Below, piece after piece: positions 10,486-24,079 of a stretch of 64,000 nt of DNA. The position numbers and the translations under genes are program-made. The stretch's first letter is position 1, and the number at the start of each line of letters is the position of its first letter. Below the pieces are notes generated by a model. It was not told the DNA's origin and ran no database searches. It saw nothing but the letters and a program-made list of their open reading frames with translations. Source of the DNA: Eriocheir sinensis (taxonomy: Eukaryota; Arthropoda; Malacostraca; Decapoda; Varunidae); NCBI RefSeq assembly GCF_024679095.1, contig NC_066577.1, positions 2,019,471 through 2,083,470 on the forward strand, read 5' to 3'.

Positions 10486-11162
10486 TCCCGCAACACTGCG
10501 CCGGCAATTATACCCAAACTTGCAGTCTGACATTCACTGGAGATAATATAACATGGAAACATTGAGATGAATTGAGTTGACATGAATATACCCTCCTGAG
10601 TGCAAGCCACCTCAACTATACCTGACCTGACCTGACCTGGCTTGTGCCCCGCTGCCAGAATACAATAAATGGAAGCACATCCTTGACACATCCTCCCGGA
10701 CACTATGCCGGGAAATCACTGCCTCACACACGAGTGGTTCAGACGGCAAGCAACTCGGCCGTGTCTCGAGTGCCCAAAGTCCTTAATTTGCAGCGAGGGT
10801 AAACACTTCCCTGCTGCAGTTTCCTGTTTCCAGAGTTTTCTTCCACTTGATAGTTTTTTCAAGTTAAGGAGAGTGTTTTGAGGCGTTGTGCGTGTGAGTA
10901 ATAACCGTAACATGGCCGTGACAATGGGGTCAAGACTGCCATTATTCACGCGCCAATATCTCATTTCCTACTTCATCTGCTGTCATACATATTTTCTCCT
11001 TAACTTTAAACCTCCCGGAAAACCACAGGAAAGAGTGAGGAGAAAGAAAAAGCAAGTGTGAAAAGAACCGTGAAATGTGTGTGTGATCCCGTGCAGCAGC
11101 AGGCGGCGTGACCCTCTGCCGCCAGTGACAACACCGGCACAGCGTGAAGCCTGCCACACGTA
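10486..11162. other. unassigned spacer between satellites
   Basis: Contains a short ctatacctgacctgacctga block at 10616-10637, an isolated piece of the pentamer seen in the next satellite. The rest shows no gene-like ORF. Minus-strand ORFs 10716-10964 and 10942-11157 resemble nothing I know. Confidence 0.4.
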
Positions 11163-11169
11163 TTACCGG

Positions 11170-11945
11170 AAAACACTAAACCTGACCTGACCTAAACTAA
11201 ATAAATAAACCTGACCTAACCAAACTAAATAAAACCTGACCTGACCTGACCAAACTAAATAAAACCTGACCTGACCTGACCAAACTAAATAACACCTGAC
11301 CTGACCTAACCAAACTAAATAAAACCTGACCTGACCTAACCAAACTAAATAAAACCTGACCTGACCTGACCAAACTAAATAAAACCTGACCTGACCTAAC
11401 CAAACTAAATAAAACCTGACCTGACCTAACCAAACTAAATAAAACCTGACCTGACCTAACCAAACTAAATAAAACCTGACCTGACCTAACCAAACTAAAT
11501 AAAACCTGACCTGACCTGACCAAACTAAATAAAACCTGACCTGACCTGACCAAACTAAATAAAACCTGACCTGACCTGACCAAACTAAATAAAACCTGAC
11601 CTGACCTAACCAAACTAAATAAAACCTGACCTGACCTGACCAAACTAAATAAAACCTGACCTGACCTAACCAAACTAAATCAAACCTGACCTGACCTGAC
11701 CAAACTAAATCTAACCTGACCTGACCTGACCAAACTAAATCAAACCTGACCTGACCTGACCAAACTAAATCTAACCTGACCTGACCTGACCAAACTAAAT
11801 CTAACCTGACCTGACCTAACCAAACTAAATCTAACCTGACCTGACCTAACCAAACTAAATCTAACCTGACCTGACCTGACCAAACTAATCTCACCTGACC
11901 TGACCTGACCAAACTAATCTAACCTGACCTGACCAAACCAAATCT
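11170..11945. repeat. 30-bp satellite A (CCTGA/CCTAA pentamers)
   Basis: A strict 30-bp period, for example 11221-11250 and 11251-11280, over about 24 copies. Each unit has a core of CCTGACCTGACC(T/G)AACC plus AAACTAAAT. The core is a run of five-base units CCTGA and CCTAA. CCTAA is the complement of the arthropod telomere repeat TTAGG. The array decays towards 11945-12120, where cctgac blocks are separated by longer spacers. Confidence 0.96.
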
Positions 11946-12129
11946 AGTGTAACCTGACCTAAATAAACTAAATCTAAGCTGATCTGACCTGACCAAAGCA
12001 AATCTAGTGTAACCTGACCTAAATAAACTAAATCTAGCCTAGCTTGACGATATCTGATCTAACCAATCTAAATCTAACCTACTCTGACCTCACCAAATGA
12101 AATCCAGCATATAAACTAACTATATCCAG
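11946..12129. repeat. decayed junction between satellites A and B
   Basis: Irregular copies of aacctgacct and aaatctagtgt words, with one duplicated block (12000 region) of about 60 bp. It bridges two satellites that share the CCTGACC core. Confidence 0.7.
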
Positions 12130-12656
12130 CATAACCTGACCTGGCCAAATGAACTCTAGCCTGACCTAACCAAATGAAATCCAGGATAACCTGACCTCAC
12201 CAAATGAAATCCAGCATAACCTGACCTCACCAAATGAAATCCAGGATAACCTGACCTCACCAAATGAAATCCAGCATAACCTGACCTCACCAAATGAAAT
12301 CCAGGATAACCTGACCTCACCAAATCAAATCCAGCATTACCTGACCTCACCAAATGAAATCCAGCATTACCTGACCTCACCAAATGAAATCCAGCCTAAC
12401 CTGACCTCACCAAATGAAATCCAACCTAACCTGACCTCACCAAATCAAATCCAGCATAACCTGACCTCACCAAATGAAATCCAGGATAACCTGACCTAAC
12501 CAAATGAAATCCAGGATAACCTGACCTCACCAAATGAAATCCAGGATAACCTGACCTCACCAAATGAAATCCAGCATAACCTGACCTCACCAAATGAAAT
12601 CCAGGATAACCTGACCTCACCAAATGAAATCCAGCCTAACCTGACCTAACCTGACA
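12130..12656. repeat. 30-bp satellite B, sister of satellite A
   Basis: Again a 30-bp period, with unit words aacctgacctcacc and aaatgaaatccagcat, over about 17 copies. The alternation of ccagcat and ccaggat units gives a partial 60-bp higher-order pattern. It ends in cctaacctgacctaacc, that is pure pentamers. Confidence 0.95.
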
Positions 12657-13449
12657 CCATTCAGGCCAGAGCGGCCTGCACATGACACGGTGGCCGTAGA
12701 GTCGAGGGCCAAGATCAACGTGGTCTTACTGTGGCTATTATAATTATTCGTCTCCACAACAAACGATGGATCAAAACGCTCAAACAAACCAAACAACAAT
12801 AAAATCAAAGAAAAAAACACCAAATGGCAAGCGGCAATAAAGGACGCAAATACTGCACAAAGGCGTCCTTCGTAGTGGGCCGGGTGTTATTCTGGAATTT
12901 TACTGATTAGTTTGGGTTAGTTTTGTTATGTTTAATTTTTTACAATATTCTGCCAATAATCTACTGCTAGGGAGGAGGGAACAGCTGGTAATGGTGTGTC
13001 CCTAATAACTGGAAGTGACTGCTGATGTGAGTCTTGACCCCTAAAGGACAGGCTACTGCTAGGGAGGAGGGAACAGCTGGTAATGGTGTGTCCCTAATAA
13101 CTGGAAGTGACTGCTGATGTGAGTCTTAACTCCCATGCAAGTGAAGTAGAGAGGCTTGGGTGTACTTCTGGAGCAATACCCAAATGATGCCTCAGAACAC
13201 TCACCGGAATGAAAAATCTATCAAATAAATGAAAGAAAAAACACCCAAAACAGGCAGCGGCAGGAAGGCACAAAAACAGCACAAAGGTGTCCTTCACAAT
13301 GACACGGGTGGAGGTATACAGCAGGGAGACGGGTGTACGGTACTTCTGGAATTTACCACATATAGTTAGGTCAGGTCAGGTTGGGTTAGATTTACTTTGG
13401 TTAGTTTTGTCAGGCTTAATTTTTGAGGATAAATACAAAGTACAGGGCC
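12657..13449. other. spacer with a 92-bp tandem duplication
   Basis: The block beginning ctactgctagggaggaggga at 12961 is repeated from 13053, an exact 92-bp step. A second diverged pair links 12820-12910 with 13240-13345: both have a caaatggcaag/caggcagcgg-type start, a block ending in aaaggYgtcctt, then ggaattt and a gttagttttg tail. No gene is seen. The LINE-B coding region starts at the right edge. Confidence 0.6.
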
Positions 13450-16400
13450 CGCCTTGGGCAAGAAGGTTGGTAAAAAATTAAGTAAAGGAAATAATAGTAA
13501 AGACATACGAGCAATGACGTGTTGGTATACAAATGCTGATGTCTTGAGCACCAAGTTAATCGAGTTAAGATTTAGATTAAGGCATTGTATAAGCAAGCCA
13601 CTTCTGTTATTTATATGTGAGGTTAATCCAAAAAATTTGAGATATCCCTTGACAGCTGAAGAAATGTCAATATCTGGATATAAGTTATATTTAAAGAGAG
13701 AGAATAGAGGAATAGCAATATATGTACATGAGAGTATATCAGCATGGCAAGTGGAGATGAACACAGAATTTGAAGAGGCTTTATGGATACGCATGAGAGT
13801 TAACAAGAACGAGGAAGCACTGATGGGGTGTTTATACAGAAGCCCACACAGCAGTAAGGAAAATAACGATAAACTCAGACAGTTATTGGTGGAAGTGAAT
13901 TCTGGTAGGGATACACACGTTTTTATGGTTGGTGATTTCAACTATCCCAAAATTGATTGGGAAAATTGGACTACAGAGGGAGCACAGAAACAGAGGAATA
14001 TAAATTTATAGAAGCAGTGAGGAACTCTTACATGTACCAACATGTATCACAGGCCACCAGAGGAAGAGGCATGGTTTCAACAAGTTTACTTGACTTAATT
14101 ATGACCAGAGAGGAAGGTATAATATCAAATATTGAATATGAGTCCCCCCTTGGTAAAAGTGATCACTGTGTACTTATAATAGACCTTAAATTTTTTAACA
14201 GTGTACCCCAGCGCTCATATGAGAAGTTTTATTATGATAAAGGGGACTATGAAGCTATGCGTACATTTTTAGGGAGTATCGAATGGGAAGAAGGATTCAA
14301 ACACTGCAAAGATAATGTAGAGGAACAGTTGAAGATGATCACAGAAAATTTGCAGTTAGCAAAACAAAAATTTATCCCCAGTAAGATCATTGATACTGCA
14401 GGACAACGACAATATAATACACCACTTGACATGAAGACACGACAAGCAGTGAGGAAGAAACATAGAACATGGCAAAGGTATATTGAGACCATGGATCAAC
14501 AGAAATATAAAGAATATGCCAGGGCAAGAAATAAGGCAAAGTCTATGACGAGGAAACTGCAGAGGGCAGCGGAAAGGAAATTTCATTAAGTGTAAGGAGA
14601 ACCCAAAAACGTTTGGAAATATGTGAAAAGTAAAGTGAAGGTAAAGAGGGTGTAGCTGATCTATACATATCAGAGTCAGGGGACAGAAGAATTGACAAAA
14701 ACAGATGGTGAGAAAGCACAGGTACTAGCTGATTTCTTTAGTAGTGTATTTATAGAGGAGCTTGATTCAGTTCCACCACCCATCGCAACCAGAAATTATG
14801 GAAGTAGACTTGAGATGGTTGAGATAACTGCTCATAAAATTAAGGAGAAACTGAAAAATCTCAAAGTGGATAAATCTCCTGAACCAGATGAAATACAACC
14901 GAGGATATTAAAGGAACTTAGTTCTGAGCTTGCAGAGCCCCTGAAAAGCTTATATAATACATCACTTCGAACGGGAAAGGTACCAGAAATATGGAGACAG
15001 GCTACAATATCGGCTATATTTAAGAAAGGCTGTAAGAAAACGCCAAGCAACTATAGACCGGTAAGCTTAACATGTATATTATCTAAAGTAATGGAGTCTA
15101 TAGTGAGAGATAAAATGGTTCATCATATGTCAGCAAACAATTTGTTTAGCCAGAGTCAGTTTGGCTTTATCAGTGGGAGGTCAATTACACTACAGTTATT
15201 AAAGGTAATGGATACATGGACTGAAATACTGGAAGGTGGAGGAGAACTTGATGTAGTGTATCTAGATATAAAAAAGGCATTTGACACTGTCCCACACAAC
15301 AGATTGATGATGAAGTTAATATCCTATGGAATGGGAGATCAACTTGTATACTGGATTAAAGCCTTACTAAACAGAAGAAAACAGAAAGTGGTTGTTAGAG
15401 GTTCCTCGTCAGAGTGGAAGGATGTTGTCAGTGGAGTGCCTCAGGGAAGTGTTATTGGACCATTACTGTTTGTGATATATATTAATGACTTGCCAGATAA
15501 TATTGAGTCATCGGTATACATGTTTGCTGACGACACTAAATGTTTTAAGGAAATTGGAAGTTCTGGGGACCAAGGATCACTCCAGAGGGATTTGGACAGG
15601 CTACAAAGTTGGTCAGTGGATTGGTTATTGAGTTCCATCCAGCGAAGTGCAAGGTTATGACAGTGACAAGGCAAAGGAATCAACAAGTGGAAAGAGAATA
15701 TTTTATGCAGAAGGAAGACCAACCTGTAAGTCTTGAACGAGTGGATAGTAAAAAGGATCTCGGAATAATAGTAGACCAGCATCTTACATTTGAACAACAT
15801 ATTAATGACAAAATAAATAAAGCCAATAGAACAATGCGACTCATCAGAAGGTCATTTGTGGATTTAAATAAAGAAAATTTTATTAGATTGTATAAAGTAC
15901 TGGTGAGACCACAGCTGGAATTTGGAAATGTGATATGGAGTCCGAGTAGAAAGAAGGACATCACTTCCCTGGAAAATGTGCAAAGGCGATCAACGAGAAT
16001 GGTAAATGGACTTAGACACCTATCGTACCAAGAAAGGTTAAAGGAACTTAGTTTGCCAACATTGGTGTATAGGAGGTTAAGGGGTGAAATGATAGAGTGG
16101 CTCCAGTGCTTGACTATAATGTACGTGAAGAATTAGTGACAAGAGGACACCAATACAAATTGAATAAAAAGAGGTGCAACACAAGGATCCGTCAAAACAG
16201 TTACATGAATAGGATAGTAAATGTATGGAATAGTCTTCCCTCCTCTGTAGTAGAGGCCCCAAGTATTTATACATTTGAAAAGAGACTTGACCGCCACTGG
16301 CAGCATCAAGAAGTGTTTTTTAACTATGAAGCAAAGTTGTCTGTTTCGCCACAGATGTCCATACCATAGTTTTTTTTGAGCTGTTACTGAAGATCTGGAT

Positions 16401-16455
16401 ATAGAGGCCCTTGGGCCTGCGTCCAGCACTCACCTAAGTATACCTAAGTATGTGA
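13450..16455 (+). mobile_element. LINE-B, near full-length EN-RT retrotransposon
   Basis: A non-LTR element with an APE-type endonuclease followed by reverse transcriptase, broken by several frameshifts. EN (13510-14200) shows YTNAD, GIAIYVHES, GDFNYPKIDW and SDHC; the frame shifts near 13980. A linker ORF follows to 14589. RT lies at 14692-15660 with NYRPVSLT, YLDIKKAFDTVPH, GVPQGSV and the catalytic FADDTK. The frame shifts near 15625 into the thumb region and again near 16100. The C-terminus (NVWNSLPSSVVEAPS) ends at about 16369. No ORF1 is visible. The 3' UTR has a perfect short hairpin (AGGCCC-TT-GGGCCT, 16406-16419) and ends in two copies of acctaagtat. Short 3' tandem repeats instead of poly-A fit the CR1/L2 group. 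Inactive copy. Confidence 0.88.
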
Positions 16456-16967
16456 TAGGCCTCACACTGTAGTGACACGACTAGCCTGATGGGTGAGCCT
16501 CCCATAACCCACTTAGCCAGGGGGGCACCTCTTTGGCCCACTGGTAAAGGAGTGGCTCTCCCGTTACGGGGCAGGGCGGCGGCAGGTGCACGTCAGGCAT
16601 TGAAAAGTCAACCTTTCAGTGGTTTCTGGAAAATAAAACTTTCTCCATAATAAACAGCATCATATTTTGCACTGAAATAAAGCGTGTCTCAAAATTAGTA
16701 CCACCTAGGCTCCTGTCCTTCCCTCAACAACCCCCGAGCAGCCACCTGAGACCCCAAAAGCTGGAAATGTGTAAGCTTGGGTGTGATTCTGAAATAATAC
16801 CAAGCTGTCACCTCAGCCATAAAAAGCCTGAAACAGGTAAACTTGACATGGGGCAGCTTGGGTGTGATTCTGAAATATTGCTGACCCATCACCTGAACCG
16901 GTAAAATTCTAGTGTTTGCCCATACTCCCCCCTCCCCCCCATACAAGCCTGGGGACCTGGTGGGAAT
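16456..16967. other. unassigned, with a diverged tandem pair
   Basis: The block agcttgggtgtgattctgaa occurs at 16775 and 16856, about 81 bp apart, each followed by aata/attg and a tcacct block. A related gaggcttgggtgtacttctg sits at 13150. A tRNA-like stretch at 16528-16560 (ggcccactggtaaagg) lacks a B box. No gene. Confidence 0.5.
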
Positions 16968-17140
16968 GCGGGGTTTCGGGTGGGGGACACGAAATCCGTC
17001 GCATTCGCGTATTTTTTTAGTGGGGGGGGGGGGGAAAACTCCCTAGATCCAGGGAAATTTCTTAAATTTAGGGAATTTCTCCTCCACCACTAAAATAAGC
17101 GTTTGCGACGAATTTAGTGTTTCCCATACGAAAACCACGC
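16968..17140. repeat. fold-back sequence (imperfect ~50-bp inverted repeat)
   Basis: The left arm (16968-17026) and the reverse complement of the right arm (about 17088-17140) align over some 50 bases. Shared words include CGTCGCA, the TATTTT block and TTTTAGTGG. A spacer of about 60-70 bases lies between them, itself containing ccctagatccaggg and a smaller palindrome around 17057-17085. Probably a small MITE or a decayed pair of terminal inverted repeats. I find no clear target duplication. Confidence 0.55.
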
Positions 17141-17989
17141 ACTCAGTGGATCCCCAAGCTTGTTTTGGGAGAGAAGCGTAGTGAACCCACCAAACGATGC
17201 TCACCTCACCATCTGGCGTGGCACCGGCGGCCATCTGTGCTCACATAAACGCCTCCACCACACTCATGCCCTCTCTCTCTAGCAGGCTGTCACCTCATCG
17301 CAAGGTTTCTGTCCGCCAAGTAGAGTCCGTGGCACCAAACACAGTGTATCTTCATTGTTTATCACTGACACAAGTAAAACCACCGGCTAGCCGGGATCCA
17401 TCCAACACCGCGCCTTTAACACTACTGCGGCTTGTGCAGGAAGTGCAGGCTCTCGAACCTCTTGCCCGAGCTGTTCGAACACGTGAATCCCTACTGACCG
17501 GATTTTGAATCTGCTTCACGGGCTCGTATTCCCAGTATACAAGGTGATTGTGGATATTGACTCCGCGCCTCCAGAATACGATAATACGCCTCCATATATC
17601 ATAGTAAAAAAACAAAGTACTTAAAAGTAAAGAAGCCGAATTAATCCCCTTCCCCCAACGATCTTGGGGGACCTGCGTGAACTCGGGGTATTTGGGTGGG
17701 GGAGCATATTTAAACTACTCCAACCGAGCTTTACGACCTGGGGCCGTATACACAAACGTTCTCAGCATCGCTAAGTGCACTTAACGGCAAAGAATCGTTA
17801 AGTTTTCTACTTAGCGCTGGAGCTGGAGCACTTAGCGGGCGGAAAATTTAAGGCGGGGAAGGGGCTCCCATAGCACCGTTAAAAATGTATAAGTATTGCA
17901 AAATGGCGGATTACAGCTTACCTATGAATGCTTACCTATGAATGGATAGTGGGGGAGTAAGAAGTGACTTCTTTTGGTGTTCCCCACCT
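17141..17989. other. unassigned region with a TE-like edge
   Basis: 17740-17850 carries ggggccgtatacacaaacg and several short ctaagtgcacttaac and cttagcgctgg words that are locally palindromic, the look of one end of a MITE whose other end I cannot find. ORFs 17197-17508 (+) and 17352-17615 (-) are unrecognised. Confidence 0.35.
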
Positions 17990-18612
17990 CTAAGACCTGT
18001 TAGCCTCATGCCCCTGATCCAAGTGCCTGTCATACCGCGATTTGAAACTGGCTATTGAAGGGGCAGATACCACATTATCTGAGAGCTTATTCCACGGGTC
18101 TATAACTCTAATGGCAAACCAGTTTCCCTTCATTGCGGTTCGCCAATGGTCTGGTTTACTCAGCTTGTAGGAGTGGCCCCGCAGTCGGTGAGTGTTGAGT
18201 TGAAAGAATCTGGTGAGGGGGACGTCCTCGTAGCCATGCAGGAGCTTGTATGTCTGGATCATGTCACCCCTCACTCTTCTCTCTTGTAGCGTCTGGAGGC
18301 CAAGGTGCTTACAGCGCTCTTCGTATGGCAACTGGGCAATGCCTGGTACTAGCTTTGTTGCCCTTCTCTGCACCCTCTCCAAGGCCTGGATGTCCTTTGC
18401 CAGGTATGGGGACCACACTTGGGCCCCGTAGTCCAAGATGGGCCGGACTAGAGAGAGATATAGCGGCAGCAAGATGGTCTTATCCAGCACACTGAAGTTG
18501 CGTTTGATGATGCCCAGTCTGCTGTTCGCTTTAGCAGCCACCATTGCCACGTGACTGGATGATTTGAGGCTATTGGCCACTATAATGCCAAGGTCCTTTT
18601 CCCGGTCCGACT
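17990..18612 (-). pseudogene. LINE-C, 3' part of reverse transcriptase
   Basis: A single open frame of about 196 residues plus a few upstream, with the thumb and C-terminal region of a non-LTR RT. It begins at an EKDLGIIV block near 18612, continues through LSLVRPILDYGAQVWSPYL and ERVQRRATKLVPG, then RRVRGDMIQTYKLL, and ends with VSAPSIASFKSRYDRHL. The 5' two thirds of the element (EN and catalytic RT) are absent, the usual outcome of incomplete target-primed reverse transcription. The sequence is distinct from LINE-D and LINE-E (for example RFFQLNTHRLRGHSYKL). The preserved frame suggests a fairly young fragment. Confidence 0.85.
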
Positions 18613-18900
18613 GTTATAGTAGGATATCAATGTATTATTATTATTTAATATCACCACGAATTAGGCATACAATTGTCAATGGAAAAACCCCACGACAGAT
18701 AGATCACGCCACCTTAAAGGAATGTCGTCCGTCAGTGTTTACCGTCTCAGTTTTGTATACTTAGCACTCCGATGGTGCGTGGAGGTCACCTTGACATACG
18801 TGACCAATTGTAACAATTATTTTCCAACCTGTAACTCGCCACTCCTTCACGAGAGTCCGACTGACACACAACGACAGTCGCTCTCGCTCCGTCGCTTCTT
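18613..18900. other. unassigned sequence before the assembly gap
   Basis: AT-rich start (tattattattatttaat), then mixed sequence up to the N run. Nothing recognised. Confidence 0.4.
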
Positions 18901-19000
18901 NNNNNNNNNNNNNNNNNNNNNNNNNNNNNNNNNNNNNNNNNNNNNNNNNNNNNNNNNNNNNNNNNNNNNNNNNNNNNNNNNNNNNNNNNNNNNNNNNNNN
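18901..19000. other. assembly gap (100 N)
   Basis: One hundred undetermined bases. The standard length suggests a scaffold gap of unknown true size. It removes the expected 3' end of the LINE-A copy on its right. Confidence 0.99.
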
Positions 19001-20490
19001 TGTGCAGCGGGGTCATGGAGGGGGGGGAGGCATGCAGTTAGCAAGTTCAGAAGAGCAGTCAGCGTGGAAATATCGATAGAAGATAGAAAGAGAGGCAACA
19101 TCGCGGCGGAATTTAAGAGGTACAAGACTATCAGTAGTAGGAGGAGAGCTGATGAGACGAAGAACCTTAGACTCCATGCACTCTGTCCAGAAGAGCTGTG
19201 TGAGTGGAGCCCCCCCACACGTGAGATGCATCCTCCATATGAGGGCGTAAAAGGCCCTGTATATGGATAGCAACTGCGCAGGGGAAAAGAACTGGCGGAG
19301 ACGATACAGAACACCCAACCTCGAGGAAGTTGATTTAGCGAGAGGGGAGATATGAAGTTTCCAGTTGAGATTTTGAGTTAAGGATAGACCGAGGATGTTA
19401 AGTGTTGAAAAAGGTGACAGCTGAGTGTTGTCGAAGAATAGGGGATCGGTGTTTAGAAAATTGTGTCGAGTTGATAGGTGGAGAAATTGAGTTTTTGAGG
19501 CATTGAAGGACACAAGGTTCCTTCTGCCCCAATCGGAAATGATAGCAAGGTCTGAGGTTAAGCGTTCTGCAGCCTCCAGTCTGGAGTCGTGTACTTCCTG
19601 TTGTGATGGTCTTTTATTGAAAGAAGTTGAATAATGCAGAGTGGAGTCGTCGGCGTACGAGTGGACAGGACAGTTTGTTATGGAAAGAAGATCATTGATG
19701 AATAACAGGAAGAGAGTGGGTGATAGGACAGAGCCCTGTGGAACGCCACTGTTGATAGGTTTAGGGGAAGAGCAGCGACCGTCTACCACCGCAGAGATAG
19801 AACGCCCGGAAAGGAAACTGGAGATAAAGGAACAGAGAGGGATGGAATCCGAAAGAGGGCAGTTTAGAAAGCAAAGACTGGTGCCAGACTCTATTGAGGG
19901 CTTTCGATATGTCTAGCGCAACTGAAAAAGTTTCACCGAAACGGCTAAGAGAGGATGACCAAGAGTCAGTTAAGAGAGCAAGAAGATCGCCAGTAGAACG
20001 CCTCTTGCGGAATCGATACAGGCGATCAGATAGAAAGTTAGAAGTGGAAAGGTGCTTTTGAATCTTCCGGTTAAGGATTGATTCAAAAGCTTTAGATAGA
20101 CAGGAAAGTAAAGCTATAGGGCGGTAGTTTGACGGATTGGAACGGTCACCCTTCTTAAGCACAGGCTGTACAAAGGCATACTTCCAGCAGGAAGGAAAGA
20201 TAGATGTTGATAGGTAGAGACGAAAGAGTTTGACCAGGCAGGGTGTCAGCACGGAAGCACAGTTTTTAAGGACATTAGGAGGCACTCAATCAGGTCCATA
20301 AGCCTTCTGAGAGTTGAGGCCAGAAAGGGCATAGAAAACATTATTTGGAAGAATCTCAATAACAGCCATAAAGGAGTCAGAGTGGGGATGAGGGATGAGT
20401 AGGAGGAATATGCCCAGAATCGTCCAGGGTGGAGTTCTAACAGAAAGAATTACATACGTAGATTTAGACCCCACCAACAGTCGTGCTGTA
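19001..20490 (-). mobile_element. LINE-A, RT region of a Jockey-like element
   Basis: Reading leftwards on the minus strand: a linker (20477-20286) ends in LNSQKAYGPD and a stop. RT follows at 20285-19761 with NYRPIALLSCLSKAFES and a palm block where the usual aspartate pair is altered (ISKALNRVWH). A frame change near 19770 leads to 19789-19013, with SGVPQGSVLSPTLF, the catalytic YADDST and the thumb (LDRVEAKALRLISS-type sequence here mutated to TECMESKVLRLISS). It is colinear with 4498-4976 and 27185-27795. The EN domain is missing on the right, and the 3' end is lost in the N gap. The substituted catalytic Asp and the internal stops make it inactive. Confidence 0.88.
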
Positions 20491-20977
<487 letters not shown>

Positions 20978-21033
20978 GAATTTTAAAAAGAATTTGCCGA
21001 CGCTCAAAGGAGGAAGAAGAGGAAAAGGAATAG

Positions 21034-21086
21034 GAGGAGGAGGAAGAGGAGGAGGAGGAGGAGGAGGAGGAGGAGGAGGAGGAAGA
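21034..21086. repeat. (AGG)n microsatellite
   Basis: Interrupted gga/gag run ending in aggaagaac. Such AGG tracts mark the left flank of many retroelement fragments in this window (29919, 32850, 37561, 39903). Confidence 0.9.
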
Positions 21087-21097
21087 ACACTAAAGAA

Positions 21098-21318
21098 CAC
21101 AAAGAAAGAATAAACAACAGCAGACCTGGTCGTCCTTAAGAGGCAATTTGTGACAAGCTACACTAACTATCTAATCAAAAGTGGGAGATGAAGGACAGCA
21201 AAGGCGAAGGGTCCTCCCCACCCCCCATCCCTCCAGCCAGAGCTGGCAGGAAAGGTAAAAGAACCATGCAGCATGAAAAAAACTGCATGGAAATTATGTA
21301 GGAAAGAGGAAAAAACTA
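21098..21318 (+). repeat. dispersed repeat R220, copy 1
   Basis: About 220 bp, highly similar to 38078-38300. Shared words include aacaacagcagacctg, tgacaagctacactaac, the block cctccagcca(g/a)agctggc, and catggaaattatgtaggaaa. The plus strand opens with MKDSKGEGSSPPPIPP then basic residues, ending soon after. In copy 2 the same frame is longer. This could be the 5' UTR or ORF1 start of a LINE (a LINE-D-like RT follows it here), or a SINE body. I cannot decide. Confidence 0.7.
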
Positions 21319-21329
21319 TACATTCATTT

Positions 21330-23099
<1,770 letters not shown>

Positions 23100-23583
23100 A
23101 TCCATTAGCACCACCAACACCACCACCATTTCCTATTTTCACTATATACCATCACCACAACTACCAAAAACAACCACCATTTCCTATCTCCGCCACCACC
23201 ACCACCACCGAAGTCAACAGTTAAATACTATTATTCTCTTCGTTTCCCCGTCAAAGCGATTTTTCCTTCACTCTATCGACGCGGCCATTCACGGGTGAGG
23301 GAAAGGTAGGCCGATAAGCAGCCCGCTCGAAACTGTGTACACAATTACACATTTTGCCCCCGCCGCCGTCGAAAGCTTTGTTGATGTTGAATCCAGAAAC
23401 TGCTCAAATATTAGCCGGGAGAGAGCGGCGAGGCGGGGCGCGGGGTAGTTACGGAGGCGGAGAAGTACAGGCTGGCAGAGTCGCCGCCGAGTTTGGAATT
23501 TTCTTTTTTGAAGGCTGTTATTACTGTTATTATTGTTATTATTATTGTTCCGTCCTTTTGGAAGAGTGTGGCGGAGGTGGGGA

Positions 23584-23623
<40 letters not shown>
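23100..23623. repeat. CCA-rich tract, ATT tract and (TG)18
   Basis: Caccaccaccacc words lie at 23100-23215, an attattgtt-rich run at 23517-23549, and a pure TG run at 23586-23623. The intervening sequence is GC-rich around 23340-23480 with no recognised gene. Confidence 0.85.
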
Positions 23624-23624
<1 letters not shown>

Positions 23625-24079
23625 GCCTCCCGAGGTGTCATTAGAGTTCAAAGGCTGCAGCTGTGTCACGCCATCAACATACACAGTCACTGGACGCCCC
23701 GGGACACTCCGAGATGCCCGTGTCAGCTGACCATCGCCGGAGCGACGCCGGGGCGCGGCGAGCACTGCACACCCTGCGGGGCTCCATCACGCTGTCTCGC
23801 CCATGGAGGTATTATAACAGGAGGCGCCCTCCCGCGCCGTCCCCATACAGGCGAGTGAAGCCAGTGGGCGGAGCTTACAGAGTCTGTGGGCGGAGCTTAC
23901 AATCGATAGATAGACCCAAAACATTGCGATCTCCTGGGCGGAACTAAGGGAATTTACCACTTGTTTTTGCATCTAGACGAAAAATTAAAAAAAGAATTGA
24001 TAGTTTGAGTTATGAAAAGTACATAAAATTTTCCTATATATTTAATGTAGATCTATTATCAACGACATTTAAGGTCAAG
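23624..24079. other. GC-rich unassigned stretch
   Basis: CpG-rich between about 23690 and 23880 and carrying two direct copies of gtgggcggagcttaca (23866 and 23887). The GGGCGG cores resemble GC boxes. No gene can be attached to it. Confidence 0.35.

Noticed and set aside
9101..10703. Overlapping ORFs up to 206 residues on both strands
   Set aside because: They follow the 64-bp minisatellite and change frame with each indel.
11163..11912. 249-residue ORF (-) in satellite A
   Set aside because: The period of 30 bp keeps the frame open. The protein is a ten-residue repeat with no known family.
11170..12656. A true telomere end
   Set aside because: The pentamers are mostly CCTGA and are separated by fixed non-telomeric spacers. 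Unrelated sequence lies on both sides.
16520..16600. A tRNA-derived SINE head
   Set aside because: Only an A-box-like ggcccactggtaaagg is present, with no B box within 70 bases.
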